A stretch of 64,000 nt of DNA. Origin: Channallabes apus. Lineage: Eukaryota; Chordata; Actinopteri; Siluriformes; Clariidae. Numbering within the stretch: the stretch's first letter is position 1; every line of letters starts with the position of its first letter. The position numbers and the translations under genes were made by a program. Positions 21,745 through 31,274 of this stretch are shown here, piece by piece. The stretch covers positions 50,485,807 through 50,549,806 of the forward strand of contig CM060107.1 in the NCBI GenBank assembly GCA_030522415.1. The letters are read 5' to 3'. The notes under the pieces are model-generated. The model did no database searches. It saw nothing but the letters and a program-made list of their open reading frames with translations, and was not told the DNA's origin.

Positions 21745-22859
21745 TAGGGTTGGGTACCGAAACCCGGTGCCAATACGGCACCGGTACCTACAGAACCGGT
21801 ATGTACCGGACCGAAACAGAAACGCGAATTTCGGTGCCTCATTTCGGTGCCACTTAAATGCCTGAACTGTCGATTGAAATATTTGTTCTCTAGATTCATA
21901 TATTTTTGTAGATTAATAGTTTATTAGATTAAATAAAAAAATTAAAAGCACAAATCATCCGGAAATGAGAGACCATCCGACATGCGCGTGAGTGCAGTAA
22001 CTAATGTTACACTCGCTCTGACGGCAGCAGGCGGTCTACCGATAGCTTAGCATGCTAAAGTAAACAACTCTCGTTAAAATGCCTAAAACTAAACGGTCGA
22101 AAGTGTGGCTGTATTTCACAAGAAAGGATTCCGGCACCGCGACGTGCAGCAAATGTCTTACAGCAGTTGCGTGTAAAGGCGGAAACACGTCAAATCTACT
22201 GAAACATTCGAGGGCAGACGGAATAAAGTTAAAAGCAGAGAGAGGCACCGTGTTTAACAGCTTGTGGACAACAGCTGGCGCTATCAGTGTGGCGACCCTC
22301 AGTCCCAGTCACACCAACTGTAGCAAAAAGGAGTCACTGATTATAATGACGTCAGCAGCCTTTCCGCAGGTTAGTAGTAGGATAATGTAATGTTAATAGC
22401 AAAATGCAAATCTTGTATTCATGCTAACAAATAGTCGAACTATTTGTAAAAAACGAATGTAACATGGATTCTGTTTATAATTGTGGCTTTCCAGCCTGTA
22501 CTAGTAGTACTACAACAGTGACCCCATTTACTATTGTAAAGAACGCTATGCATGTCCTGTGCAGGGCAATAAGTCAGGAAAGGAGTCGTATTTTGACAGA
22601 AAAGGCAAATATGGTGAAATTTCTGCAAAAGAATTGCTAAAATTTGAAGCTTACATATTCATATATACTTTAAACTTTTAATATATTGTTAAATTTTAAG
22701 CATAAAATTTTTTGTTCAATAAAAATTCATTCTTGAGTCATCCACTATAATTTTTTGGCTTAAAAGTATCGGTTCAGGCACCGTTTTGGCACCGGTACCA
22801 TTTTCAAAGTATCGATTTGGCACCGGTATCGAAAAAAACCCAATCGATACCCAACCCTA
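21745..22859 (+). mobile_element. hAT transposon derivative with perfect 8-bp TSD
   Basis: It starts TAGGGTTGGGTACCG and ends ATACCCAACCCTA. The octamer CTTTTAAC flanks it exactly on both sides (21737-21744 and 22860-22867). It retains only the first, BED-finger exon of a transposase (22079-22390), so it is non-autonomous. A related copy lies at 35646-36785. Confidence 0.92.
22079..22390 (+). pseudogene. BED zinc-finger exon of the hAT derivative
   Basis: ATG 22079 opens MPKTKRSKVWLYFTRKDS, followed by a BED-type finger: ATCSKC (CxxC), KGGNTSNLLKHSRAD (the H pair partly lost). After about residue 65 the frame leaves recognisable protein. The rest of the transposase is deleted. Confidence 0.7.
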
Positions 22860-22867
22860 CTTTTAAC

Positions 22868-23524
22868 CTTCTTCTAAGTTGCGTTACAGCCACAACATTT
22901 TTTTTTACCAACGCATTTTCGTTCACAGTTACTGTCGGAAGAACGTAGTATAAAATTCCTCAATTATGAGCTTGGGTTGATGTACCATGACATGCCCATA
23001 GAGTGACATAAACGCTGATGGTGATGCACCATTGCAGTGCCGACCTGTGGGGCAGTGAGGCCCTAGGCGAGATCATGAAAACTGTGCCCACTAGTGTAAA
23101 TAACACATAGTGTACAAGTGTGCATTAAGTATGAAATATATACAATACATGGTGTAAAAACATTTAATCAGATTTAAACAAGTTTGCAAGTAAAGTATTG
23201 CAAATATTGTAATGCTAATATATGTACAAATGGGCTTGGAAACGTAAAACAAAATAGATGTACATGAAACAAATAAAATTAAATATAAATGAATTGTACA
23301 AGTACTAATACTATAGCAATAAGTCATGTATTATGTATATCAGAACATACTTTTAGTTTGAGCTAGCTTTTATTCCTCTGCTCTTCTCTTCCTTTTTTCG
23401 GCTTCCAGAAAGATACAGTTTGGTTGCCATGTCATTTCAAATTAAAATAGCACCAGTATGCATTGCATAGATCAAAAATTACTCTGAGTGTACACAACGG
23501 TGGACGGTTATAATATATGATAAT
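22868..23524. other. AT-rich intergenic DNA
   Basis: No gene or assignable element is seen. It ends next to the LTR fragment of the Gypsy remnant. Confidence 0.45.
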
Positions 23525-24445
23525 AGTGGATGACATACACACACAGACACACTAGGAGGAGACAAAGCGACGGCTTAGTAGTCCGGAGAACCGGATCTTC
23601 TTCCCTGAGGCCAAGGTGGGCCAGATGTTACAGTACTCCCTCCCCCAGAACTGGCCTCCCGACGATCCGGCCGTGCTCTGTGGAAATCAGCAATGAGTTC
23701 TTGACTCAGGATGTCTTGAGCCGGAACCCAGCTCCGTTCCTCCGGGCCGTACCCCTCCCACTCGACTAGATATTGCAAGGCACCCGCTCTTCTCCGTGAG
23801 TCCAGTAGTTCTTTGACTCTGAACGCTGGGGCGCCCCCTATTTCCACGGCCCCAGGGAGTGAAGGCTCCACTGCTCCTTCGTCTAGCCGACCTCGGACCA
23901 CCGGCCTGAGAAGAGAGATATGGAAAACAGGATTAATGCGTAAATGTGTAGGGAGTTTGAGTTTGTACGATACTGGATTTACTTGTGTAGATATTGGAAA
24001 TGGACCGATGAACCTTGGAGAGAGTTTTTTGCAGGGGAGGTTAAGGTGAAGGTCCCGTGTCGAGAGCCACACCCGCTCGCCTACCTGGAGCGGATGACTT
24101 TCCCTTCGCCATCTATCGGCATATTTTTTGAATCGCTGCACTGCTTGGGATATTTTGGTGTGTGCGTCCTCCCATACTTTCTCCGCATCCTTAAACCACT
24201 GATCCACCATGGGTACATCGGTGGGAGTGGCATCCCAGGGACACAGCGCGGGTTGATGTCCTAGCACATACTGAACCGGCGTTAGGCCGGTAGAGGAGTG
24301 GCGGAGTGAATTTTGTGCGTATTCCGCCCAGATTAGACAGTCAGCCCATTCATGCTGTCGACTACTACAGTATGCTCGGAGATATGTCCCGAGTTTTTGG
24401 ACAGGGTGATCAAACACGGCCGTCATCGCCTCCATAAATTTCAAC
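23525..24445 (-). mobile_element. Gypsy remnant: integrase/chromodomain plus partial 3' LTR, fused to gag
   Basis: On the minus strand a ~290-codon open frame (24447-23575) reads MEAMTAVFDHPVQ (a gag/capsid piece matching VEALRAVFDHPDQ of the element at 11264). It then passes directly into integrase C-terminus ([14 protein letters not shown]) and chromodomain ([19 protein letters not shown]). Past the polypurine-like GGGGGAGG (~23640) comes a partial LTR (about 23633-23525: TGTAACATCTGG, TCCGGACTACTAAGCC). Everything between mid-gag and late integrase is deleted. It abuts a Tc1 fragment at 24452. Confidence 0.85.
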
Positions 24446-24451
24446 AACAGA

Positions 24452-24744
24452 TGGTGCGATCTGACACTGATGTTCCTTGAGCATGAAGTTCACTTTTAGA
24501 TCTCTTTAGAAGTCTTTCTGTGCTCTTTTGTTACCGTTCGGATTATCCGTCTCTTTGATTTATCATCAATTTTCCTCCTGCGGCCACGTTCAGTGTGCAA
24601 CTGTAGTCACAGGAACATCTAGCTGCTTGGAGATGGTCTTATAGCCTTTACCTTGAATCTCCTGAGACAACTCTTTCCCTCGCTTCCTCTGGTCCATGTT
24701 GAGTGTGGTACACACCATGTCCCCAAACAACACATCTGGAGCCC
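24452..24744 (-). pseudogene. Tc1-like transposase N-terminal fragment
   Basis: Minus-strand residues MDQRKRGKELSQE, GKGYKTISKQLDVPVTT and, after a shift, KIDDKSKRRIIRTVTKEHRK give the first DNA-binding half of a Tc1 transposase. No catalytic domain follows. It is bounded by the Gypsy remnant on one side and another Tc1 terminus on the other. Confidence 0.75.
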
Positions 24745-24746
24745 TA

Positions 24747-25037
24747 CAGTGGCTTGCAAAAGTATTCGGCCCCCTTGAACTTTTCCACATTTTGTCACAT
24801 TACAGCCACAAACATGAATCAGTTTTATTGGAATTCCACGTGAAAGACCAATACAAAGTGGTGTACACGTGAGAAGTGGAACGAAAATCATACATGATTC
24901 CAAACATTTTTTACAAATAAATAACTGAAAAGTGGGGTAGAGACATACCCTAAAAGACTGACAGCTGTAATTCCAGCAAAAGGTGGTTCTACAAAGTGTT
25001 AACTCAGGGGGCTGAATAATTACACACACCCCACTTT
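24747..25037 (+). mobile_element. Internally deleted Tc1 derivative
   Basis: The left terminus CAGTGGCTTGCAAAAGTATT follows TA at 24745-24746. About 190 bp of left inverted repeat is joined directly to the transposase 3' end (AAGGTGGTTCTACAAAG, with the final [12 protein letters not shown] codons) and the sub-terminal CAGGGGGCTGAATAATTAC. It belongs to the same subfamily as 31275-32679. The right terminus is truncated. Confidence 0.8.
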
Positions 25038-25517
25038 AAATGAATTAATAAATTAGTAAAATTGCTTATAACTTTTAAACCAATCAACATGAAATAATGA
25101 TTCTTCTTTCTCGAAAATTTACTAAAAATTAATTTTTATAAATAAATTTCTCAAAACAGGAAGTGGGTTGTTTTATTTATTTATTAATTTAAAAAAGTTT
25201 TTTTCTCATCTACTACTAATTTTGTTTAATAATCAGGAACTTTACATTACATCATCATGCTTAACATTAATTTCCAGTTCAGCACAGCTACTTCAACAGG
25301 ATTTTTGCCAATATCTTACCAATGGCTTGTTGTAATGGCATAAAATGTAATGTCGGGTCCCTATGGCTTCTGGTTCTCCTCCAACACAGTGAAGTGAAGC
25401 CAGAGTAGCTTGGCTTCTAGTTTCTAAAGGTTTCAAATGTTTTTTTATGGTTTAAAATTATTTTCTTTTTAGCGGCGTGGGTTGGAGGTTTTATTAAGGT
25501 TATTTTTAAAAACCATG

Positions 25518-25568
25518 AAAAATATGGTAACGCTTCACGATTTTGCGTGTCATCCTTGCGCAGGGGCC

Positions 25569-25607
<39 letters not shown>

Positions 25608-25625
25608 CGGGGCCGTAGCACCCAC
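25518..25625 (-). ncRNA. U6-like snRNA gene, copy 1
   Basis: The 108-nt body is typical U6: CATATACTAAAATTGGAACG, the ACAGAGA box with downstream GATTAGC (catalytic AGC triad), CCTGCGCAAGGATGACACGC, a 3' stem with GTGAAGCGTT, and TTTTT as Pol III terminator. The 5' end reads GTGGGTGCTACGGCCCCGC instead of the usual GTGCTTGCTTCGGCAGCAC. Upstream (minus strand) lie TTTATAGGG at -23 to -31, the PSE-like TCACCGTCAATAGGACATG at -49 to -67 and an SPH/ZNF143-like distal element at about -211 to -228. A transcribed U6 variant is likely. A retained, non-expressed copy cannot be excluded. Confidence 0.85.
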
Positions 25626-25853
25626 GAAAAAAGAGTACGAAAAGCTCCCTATAAACATGGAGGCTCCTTAACACATGTCCTATTGACGGTGAGCAAGAAA
25701 AGTTTTTCAGGCGATTATCAGTACAGATCTGTATGAAAACATGCTACATGAACTTTACAAACAAAACTATTCCCCAAATTAACCATTACACACTATAAAC
25801 TTACAAACTTATTTCATTTAATGTCTCAGATTACAGCAGTGCATGCTGGGAGT
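25626..25853 (-). promoter_or_regulatory. Type-3 Pol III promoter of U6-like copy 1
   Basis: Relative to the RNA start at 25625, the TATA-like element is at 25648-25656, the PSE at 25674-25692 and the distal ACTCCCAGCATGCACTGC (SPH/ZNF143-type) at 25836-25853. This three-part layout and spacing is that of vertebrate U6 promoters. Confidence 0.75.
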
Positions 25854-26277
25854 AGGGCAATTCTGGCGTTCTGATTCGCCCTGTGTGTGGTGATGTAATC
25901 TGTCCTTTGTTCTTCTGACATGCCCTTCCCCCAGCCCGTCCTTGCGCTTCTACATGTGTGTGCTTCTACCCCTCACAGCCGTCTCACTCGATGCAGCCCA
26001 ATACACAACTCAAAGAAGTCCCGAGGCTGTCCGCTTTAAGAACTTGTTTCTTGTCGGTAGTGTCATACTTCAGTTTGCCTTAGGAGTTTAAAACATTTAA
26101 CTAAACCATCAGTCATTATTACTAAATAATTCAATCGACACGAAACAAACAACACACACATTGTCCTGTTCAATTAGCATTGTGTGTTAGAGTGCAGACT
26201 TTTGAACTTTGGGTTATTTGAGTAATTAAAAATTTTGGTGTATATGTTAGGACTAGTATTATTAGTATTATACTGTT

Positions 26278-26600
26278 ACAGTCGGTGATGAGCCCCTGTG
26301 ACACGCTCACAATAAAACATCAAAGGTGATGAAGATGCTGCCAACTGCCTACCTCTACAAACACATGGCAAAATTAAAGGCTTCCCAATGGCCAAACCCC
26401 AGCGACTGGAGGCAGTGCCAGAACCAAACTCAGATAAAATGGGAGGGTTGCACCAGGAACGGAACCCGGCATAAAACCTGTGCTGGGGTTTGGATGTTGG
26501 AAAGCCTTTAATTTTAGCATTTTTTTGTACTGGAAGGCAATAGTCAGCGTCATCATCACCTTTTATTATCATACTCATTTAACAGTATGCTGCAGCATCA
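26278..26600. repeat. Foldback element with ~80-bp arms (unit 1)
   Basis: The left arm (26323-26402) and right arm (26483-26562) are imperfect inverted copies, sharing AAAATTAAAGGCTT and CCAAACCCCAG. They enclose an ~80-nt centre with ATGGGAGGGTTGCACCAGG and GGCATAAAACCTGTGC, which look like SINE 3' sequence. The same structure occurs in units 2 and 3. Confidence 0.8.
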
Positions 26601-26740
26601 TCAACTTTTATGTAGTTCTATAAGCATGTCACAGGCCTCCTCACCGAATGTAACAGTAATGCTCCAAAAATTTGAACAAATTGGGAATAGAATAGGGGTT
26701 TCATTTAGCAGTAATATAAATATTAAAATAAAAAAATAAC

Positions 26741-27064
26741 GCACACACACACTCGCTCTGCGACCGGCACTAGGACCCGGAAGTAATGCGGGCGCGAACC
26801 TGGAAGTATAAGAGGAGTAAACAAACCGCATACAGCTTAGTCACTGAGTTCGCGCATGTCGGTTCAGATTGTTTACTTTCTGATTCAAGTGTGAGTTTAT
26901 AGGACGCGGTTTAAATGTGTTTTTCCCTTGCTCCTCTTCTGTGAGAGTCCTTAAACGAATTCGTGTGGTTATCCTGCCTACTCGCTTGCTTCCGCATTTG
27001 GGTTTACCGTCAATAAAGGGCTAACCGCTAATCGCGGCTAACCGCTAATCGCTAATTTGCGACA
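26741..27064 (+). mobile_element. Degraded solo LTR (unit 1)
   Basis: Homologous to the solo LTR at 7985-8355: GGCACTAGGACCCGGAAGTA, GAAGTATAAGAGGAGTAAAC (TATA region), TTATAGGACGCGG and the end GCGACA. The 3' part carries a duplicated GCTAACCGCTAATCGC motif. The left end is eroded into a CA repeat. Confidence 0.75.
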
Positions 27065-27393
27065 GAATGAAGTATAAAGGTATAAATAATATATAAAGAT
27101 ATATATAAAGATATAAGCGGGTATAAACATAGTAAGGGCCCATCTGATTGGTCAAATTTGGACACACAAATGCTTGGCAAATAAAGTATTTATCGCAATT
27201 CCTGCCGATATGGTTATATAATGTAATGTCGGGTCCCTATGGCTTCTGGTTCTCCTCCAACACAGTGAAGTGAAGCCAGAGTAGCTTGGCTTCTAGTTTC
27301 TAAAGGTTTCAAATGTTTTTTTATGGTTTAAAATTATTTTCTTTTTAGCGGCGTGGTTTGGAGGTTTTATTAAGGTTATTTTTAAAAACCATG

Positions 27394-27444
27394 AAAAATA
27401 TGGTAACGCTTCACGATTTTGCGTGTCATCCTTGCGCAGGGGCC

Positions 27445-27483
<39 letters not shown>

Positions 27484-27501
27484 CGGGGCCGTAGCACCCA
27501 C
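27394..27501 (-). ncRNA. U6-like snRNA gene, copy 2
   Basis: The RNA body is identical over all 108 nt to copy 1. The PSE is unchanged, and the SPH-like distal element lies at 27712-27729 (-211 to -228). The TATA region reads ATTCATAGGG, weaker than TTTATAGGG in copy 1, so expression may be lower. Confidence 0.83.
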
Positions 27502-28161
27502 GAAAAAAGAGCACGAAAAGCACCCTATGAATATGGAGGCCCCTTAACACATGTCCTATTGACGGTGAGCAAGAAAAGATTTTCAGGCGATTATCAGTAC
27601 AGATCTGTATGAAAACATGCTACATGAACTTTACAGACAAAACTGTTCCCCAAATTAATCATTACACACTATAAACTTACAAAATTTTTCCATTTAATGT
27701 TTCAGATTACAGCAGTGCATGCTGGGAGTAGGGCAATTCAGGCGTTCTGATTCGCCCTGTGTGTGGTGATGTAATCTGTCCTTTGGTCTTCTGACATGCC
27801 CTTCCCCCAGCCCGTCCTTGCGCTTCTACATGTGTGTGAGTGTGTGCTTCTACCTCTCACAGCCGTCTCACTTGATGCAGCCCAATACACAACTCAAAGA
27901 AGTCCCGAGGCTGCCCACTTTAAGAACTTGTTTCTTGTTGGTAGAGTGTCATACTTCAGTTTGCCTTAGGAGTTTAAAACATTTAACTAAACCATCAGTC
28001 ATTATTACTAAATAATTCAATCGACACGAAACAAACAACACACACATTGTCCTGTTCAATTAGCGTTGTGTGTTAGAGTGCAAACTTTTGAACTTTGGGT
28101 TATTTGAGTAATTTCGAATTTAGGTGTATGGGTTAGGACTAGTATTATTAGTGTTATACTG

Positions 28162-28485
28162 TTACAGTCGGTGATGAGCCCCTGTGACACGCTCACAATA
28201 AAACTTCAAAGGTGATGAAGATGCTGCCAACTGCCTACCTCTACAAACACATGGCAAAATTAAAGGCTTCCCAATGGCCAAACCCCAGCGACTGGAGGCA
28301 GTGCCAGAACCAAACTCAGATAAAATGGGAGGGTTGCACCAGGAACGGAACCCGGCATAAAACCTGTGCTGGAGTTTGGATGTTGGAAAGCCTTTAATTT
28401 TAGCATTTTTTTGTACTGGAAGGCAATAGTCAGCGTCATCATCACCTTTTATTATCATACTCATTTAACAGTATGCTGCAGCATC
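28162..28485. repeat. Foldback element (unit 2)
   Basis: Same ~80-bp inverted arms and centre as in unit 1, with a few substitutions (for example GGAGTTTGG in place of GGGGTTTGG in the right arm). Confidence 0.8.
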
Positions 28486-28624
28486 ATCAACTTTTATGTA
28501 GTTCTATAAGCATGTCACAGGCCTCCTCACCGAATGTAACAGTAATACTCCAAAAATTTGAACAATTGGGAATAGAATAGGGGTTTCATTTAGCAGTAAT
28601 ATAAATATTAAAATAAAAAAATAA

Positions 28625-28972
28625 CACACACACACACTCGCTCCGCGACCGGCACTAGGACCCGGAAGTAATGCGGGCGCGAACCTGGAAGTATAAGAGG
28701 AGTAAACAAACCGCATACAGCTTAGTCACTGAGTTCGCGCATGTCGGTTCAGATTGTTTACTTTCTGATTCGAGTGTGTGTTTATAGGACGCGGGTTAAA
28801 TGTGTTTTTCCCTTGCTCCTCTTCTATGAGCGTCCTTAAATTAATTCGTGTGGTTATCCTGCCTACTCGCTTGCTTCCGCATTTGGGTTTACCGTCAATA
28901 AAGGGCTAACGGCTAATCGCGGCTAACGGCTAATCGCTAAGTCTTCTGATCATCCGGGGTTAGTTCGCGACA
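28625..28972 (+). mobile_element. Degraded solo LTR (unit 2)
   Basis: It matches 7985-8355 through the 3' part (GTCTTCTGATCATC, then GGTTAGTTCGCGACA), better than the unit 1 copy does. The left edge is again eroded into a CA repeat, so the LTR was present before units 1 and 2 separated. Confidence 0.75.
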
Positions 28973-29311
28973 GAATGAAGTATAAAGATATAAATAATAT
29001 ATATATATATAATAAAGATATATATAAAGATATAAGCGGGTATAAACATAGTAAGGGCCCATCTGATTGGTCAAATTTGGACACACAAATGCTTGGCAAA
29101 TAAAGTATTTATCGCAACTCCTTGCGATATGGTTATATAATGTAATGTCGGGTCCCTATGGCTTCTGGTTCTCCTCCAACACAGTGAAGTGAAGCCAGAG
29201 TAGCTTGGCTTCTAGTTTCTAAAGGTTACAAATGTTTTTTATGGCTTAAAATTCTTTTCTTTTTAGCGGCGTGGGTTGAAGGTTTTATTAAGGTTATTTT
29301 TAAAAACCATG

Positions 29312-29362
29312 AAAAATATGGTAACGCTTCACGATTTTGCGTGTCATCCTTGCGCAGGGGCC

Positions 29363-29401
<39 letters not shown>

Positions 29402-29419
29402 CGGGGCCGTAGCACCCAC
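29312..29419 (-). ncRNA. U6-like snRNA gene, copy 3
   Basis: The 108-nt body is identical to the other copies. The PSE (CACCGTCAATAGGACATG) and the SPH-like distal element near 29632 are intact. The TATA region is the weaker ATTCATAGGG, as in copy 2. Confidence 0.83.
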
Positions 29420-30072
29420 GGAAAAAGAGCACAAAAAGCTCCCTATGAATATGGAGGCCCCTTAACACATGTCCTATTGACGGTGAGCAAGAAAAGATTT
29501 TCAGGCGATTATCAGTACAGATCTGTATGAAAACATGCTACATGAACTTTACAGACAAAACTATTCCCCAAATTAACCATTACACACTATAAACTTACAA
29601 ACTTGTTTCATTTAATGTTTCAGATTACAGCAGTGCATGCTGGGAGTAGGGGGATTCTGGCGTTCTGATTCGCCCTGTGTGTGGTGATGTAATCTGTCCT
29701 TTGGTCTTCTGACATGCCCTTCCCCCTCCCTGTCCGTGCGCTCTACATGTGTGTGCTTCTACCTCTCACAGCCGTCTCAATCGATGCAGCCCAATACACA
29801 ACTCAAAGAAGTCCTGAGGCTGCCCACTTTAAGAACTTGTTTCTTGTTGGTAGAGTGTCATACTTCAGTTTGCCTTAGGAGTTTAAAACATTTAACTAAA
29901 CCATCAGTCATTATTACTAAATTATTCAATCGACACGAAACAAACAACACACACATTGTCCTGTTCAATTAGCATTGTGTGTTAGAGTGCAAACTTTTGA
30001 AGTTTGGGTTATTTGAGTAATTTCGAATTTAGGTGTATGGGTTAGGACTAGTATTATTAGTATTATACTGTT

Positions 30073-30395
30073 ACAGTCGGTGATGAGCCCCTGTGACATG
30101 CTCACAATAAAACATCAAAGGTGATGAAGATGCTGCCAACTGCCTACCTCTACAAACACTTGGCAAAATTAAAGGCTTCCCAATGGCCAAACCCCAGCGA
30201 CTGGAGGCAGTGCTAGAACCAAACTCAGATAAAATGGGAGGGTTGCACCAGGAACGGAACCCGGCATAAAACCTGTGCTGGGGTTTGGATATTGGAAAGC
30301 CTTTAATTTTAGCATTTGTTTGTACTGGAAGGCAATAATCAGCGTCATCATCACCTTTTATTATCATACTCATTTAACAGTATGCTGCAGCATCA
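30073..30395. repeat. Foldback element (unit 3)
   Basis: Third copy of the ~80-bp-arm structure, again centred on the ATGGGAGGGTTGCACC block. Confidence 0.78.
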
Positions 30396-30535
30396 TCAAC
30401 TTTTATGTAGTTCTATAAGCATGTCACAGGCCTCCTCACCGAATGTAACAGTAATGATCCAAAAATTTGAACAATTGGGAATAGAATAGGGGTTTCATTT
30501 AGCAGTAATATAAATATTAAAATAAAAAAATATAC

Positions 30536-30919
30536 ATGTCTTTTACAAGAAAGCAAATCAATATATTAAATTACATAAAACATTAAAGGCTTCAGTATTA
30601 AAAGAGACAAATAGTGAATGCTGTCACTATAATTCAGCAATATTAACAGTACCAGAAACTGCCTTTAACAGTACATAGTTGAAATATTTAACATGTATTA
30701 CAAATTTTAACTTCCAAAAATTAGTGACGTTATTAACCCTTGTGTTCGGGTCTCTGGGGCCCGTTTTCATATTTAATCCAAAGAAAAATTATACAATTCA
30801 TTTTTTTAATTTGGACTCATTGGATTTGGCTCATTTTCTGTGAAGAGCATATATCAGAAAACATTTAAAATGACCACACCCTGTACCCCCCCCCCCCTCT
30901 TAAATATTTACATTGCATA
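30536..30919. other. AT-rich sequence with a possible piggyBac-type MITE end
   Basis: Mostly AT-rich. At about 30733 TTAACCCTTGTGTTCGGGTC resembles the end of TTAA-targeting MITEs; a partner end was not found. A run of 13 C lies at about 30887. Confidence 0.3.
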
Positions 30920-31274
30920 CAGTGGGGCAAAAAAGTATTTAGTCAGGCACCAATTGTGCAAGTTCTCCCACTTAAAAAGATGAGAGAGGTCTGTAATTTT
31001 CATCATAAGGAAACCTCAACGATGAGAGACAAAATCACATTGTAGGATTTTTAATGAATTTATTTGCAAACGATGGTGGGAAATAAGTATTTGGTCAATA
31101 ACAAAATTTCATATCAATGCTTTGTTATATACCCTTTGTTGGCAATGACAGAGGTCAAAAGTTTTCTGTAAGTCTTTACAAGGTTTTCCCACACTGTTGC
31201 TGGTATTTTGGCCCATTCCTCCATGCAGATCTCCTCTAGAGCAGTGATGTTTTGGGGCTGTCGCTGGGCAAACA
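30920..31274 (-). mobile_element. Tc1-like element A, left part
   Basis: The terminus CAGTGGGGCAAAAAAGTATT follows TA (30918-30919). It runs into transposase C-terminal sequence on the minus strand (complement of GGCCCATTCCTCCATGCAGA). It is cut at ~31274 where element B begins, and the rest continues at 32682. Confidence 0.8.

Larger units (their letters stand above)
25344..27219. repeat. Segmental repeat unit 1 (~1.88 kb) with U6-like gene
   Basis: First of three tandem units that start AATGTCGGGTCCCTATGGCT (25351, 27227, 29146). Each unit holds, left to right, a minus-strand U6-like gene, its upstream promoter with a distal element, a CAATTAGCATTGTGTG block and a foldback element; units 1 and 2 also hold a degraded LTR. 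Upstream flank 25040-25343 is shared with 33115-33390, so the duplication is older and wider than the tandem array. Confidence 0.9.
27220..29138. repeat. Segmental repeat unit 2 (~1.92 kb)
   Basis: Same order as unit 1 and nearly identical sequence, with small indels such as an extra GTGTGTGAGT near 27834. It contains the second U6-like gene, a foldback element and an LTR remnant. Confidence 0.9.
29139..30535. repeat. Segmental repeat unit 3 (truncated, no LTR)
   Basis: Matches units 1 and 2 from AATGTCGGGTCCC to AATATTAAAATAAAAAAATA (~30532), then leaves the homology exactly where the LTR begins in the other units. It contains a U6-like gene and a foldback element. Confidence 0.9.

Noticed and set aside
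25417..25674. Minus-strand open frame of 85 codons, repeated at 27293 and 29226
   Set aside because: It runs through the U6-like RNA body; its conservation is explained by the RNA, not by a protein.
26278..26345. C/D-box snoRNA suggested by GTGATGA motifs
   Set aside because: No paired D box with terminal stem at the right spacing; the motifs belong to the foldback arms.
26276..26578. 100-codon minus-strand frame repeated in three units
   Set aside because: It follows the foldback/SINE structure; repetition comes from the segmental duplication and the residues show no domain.
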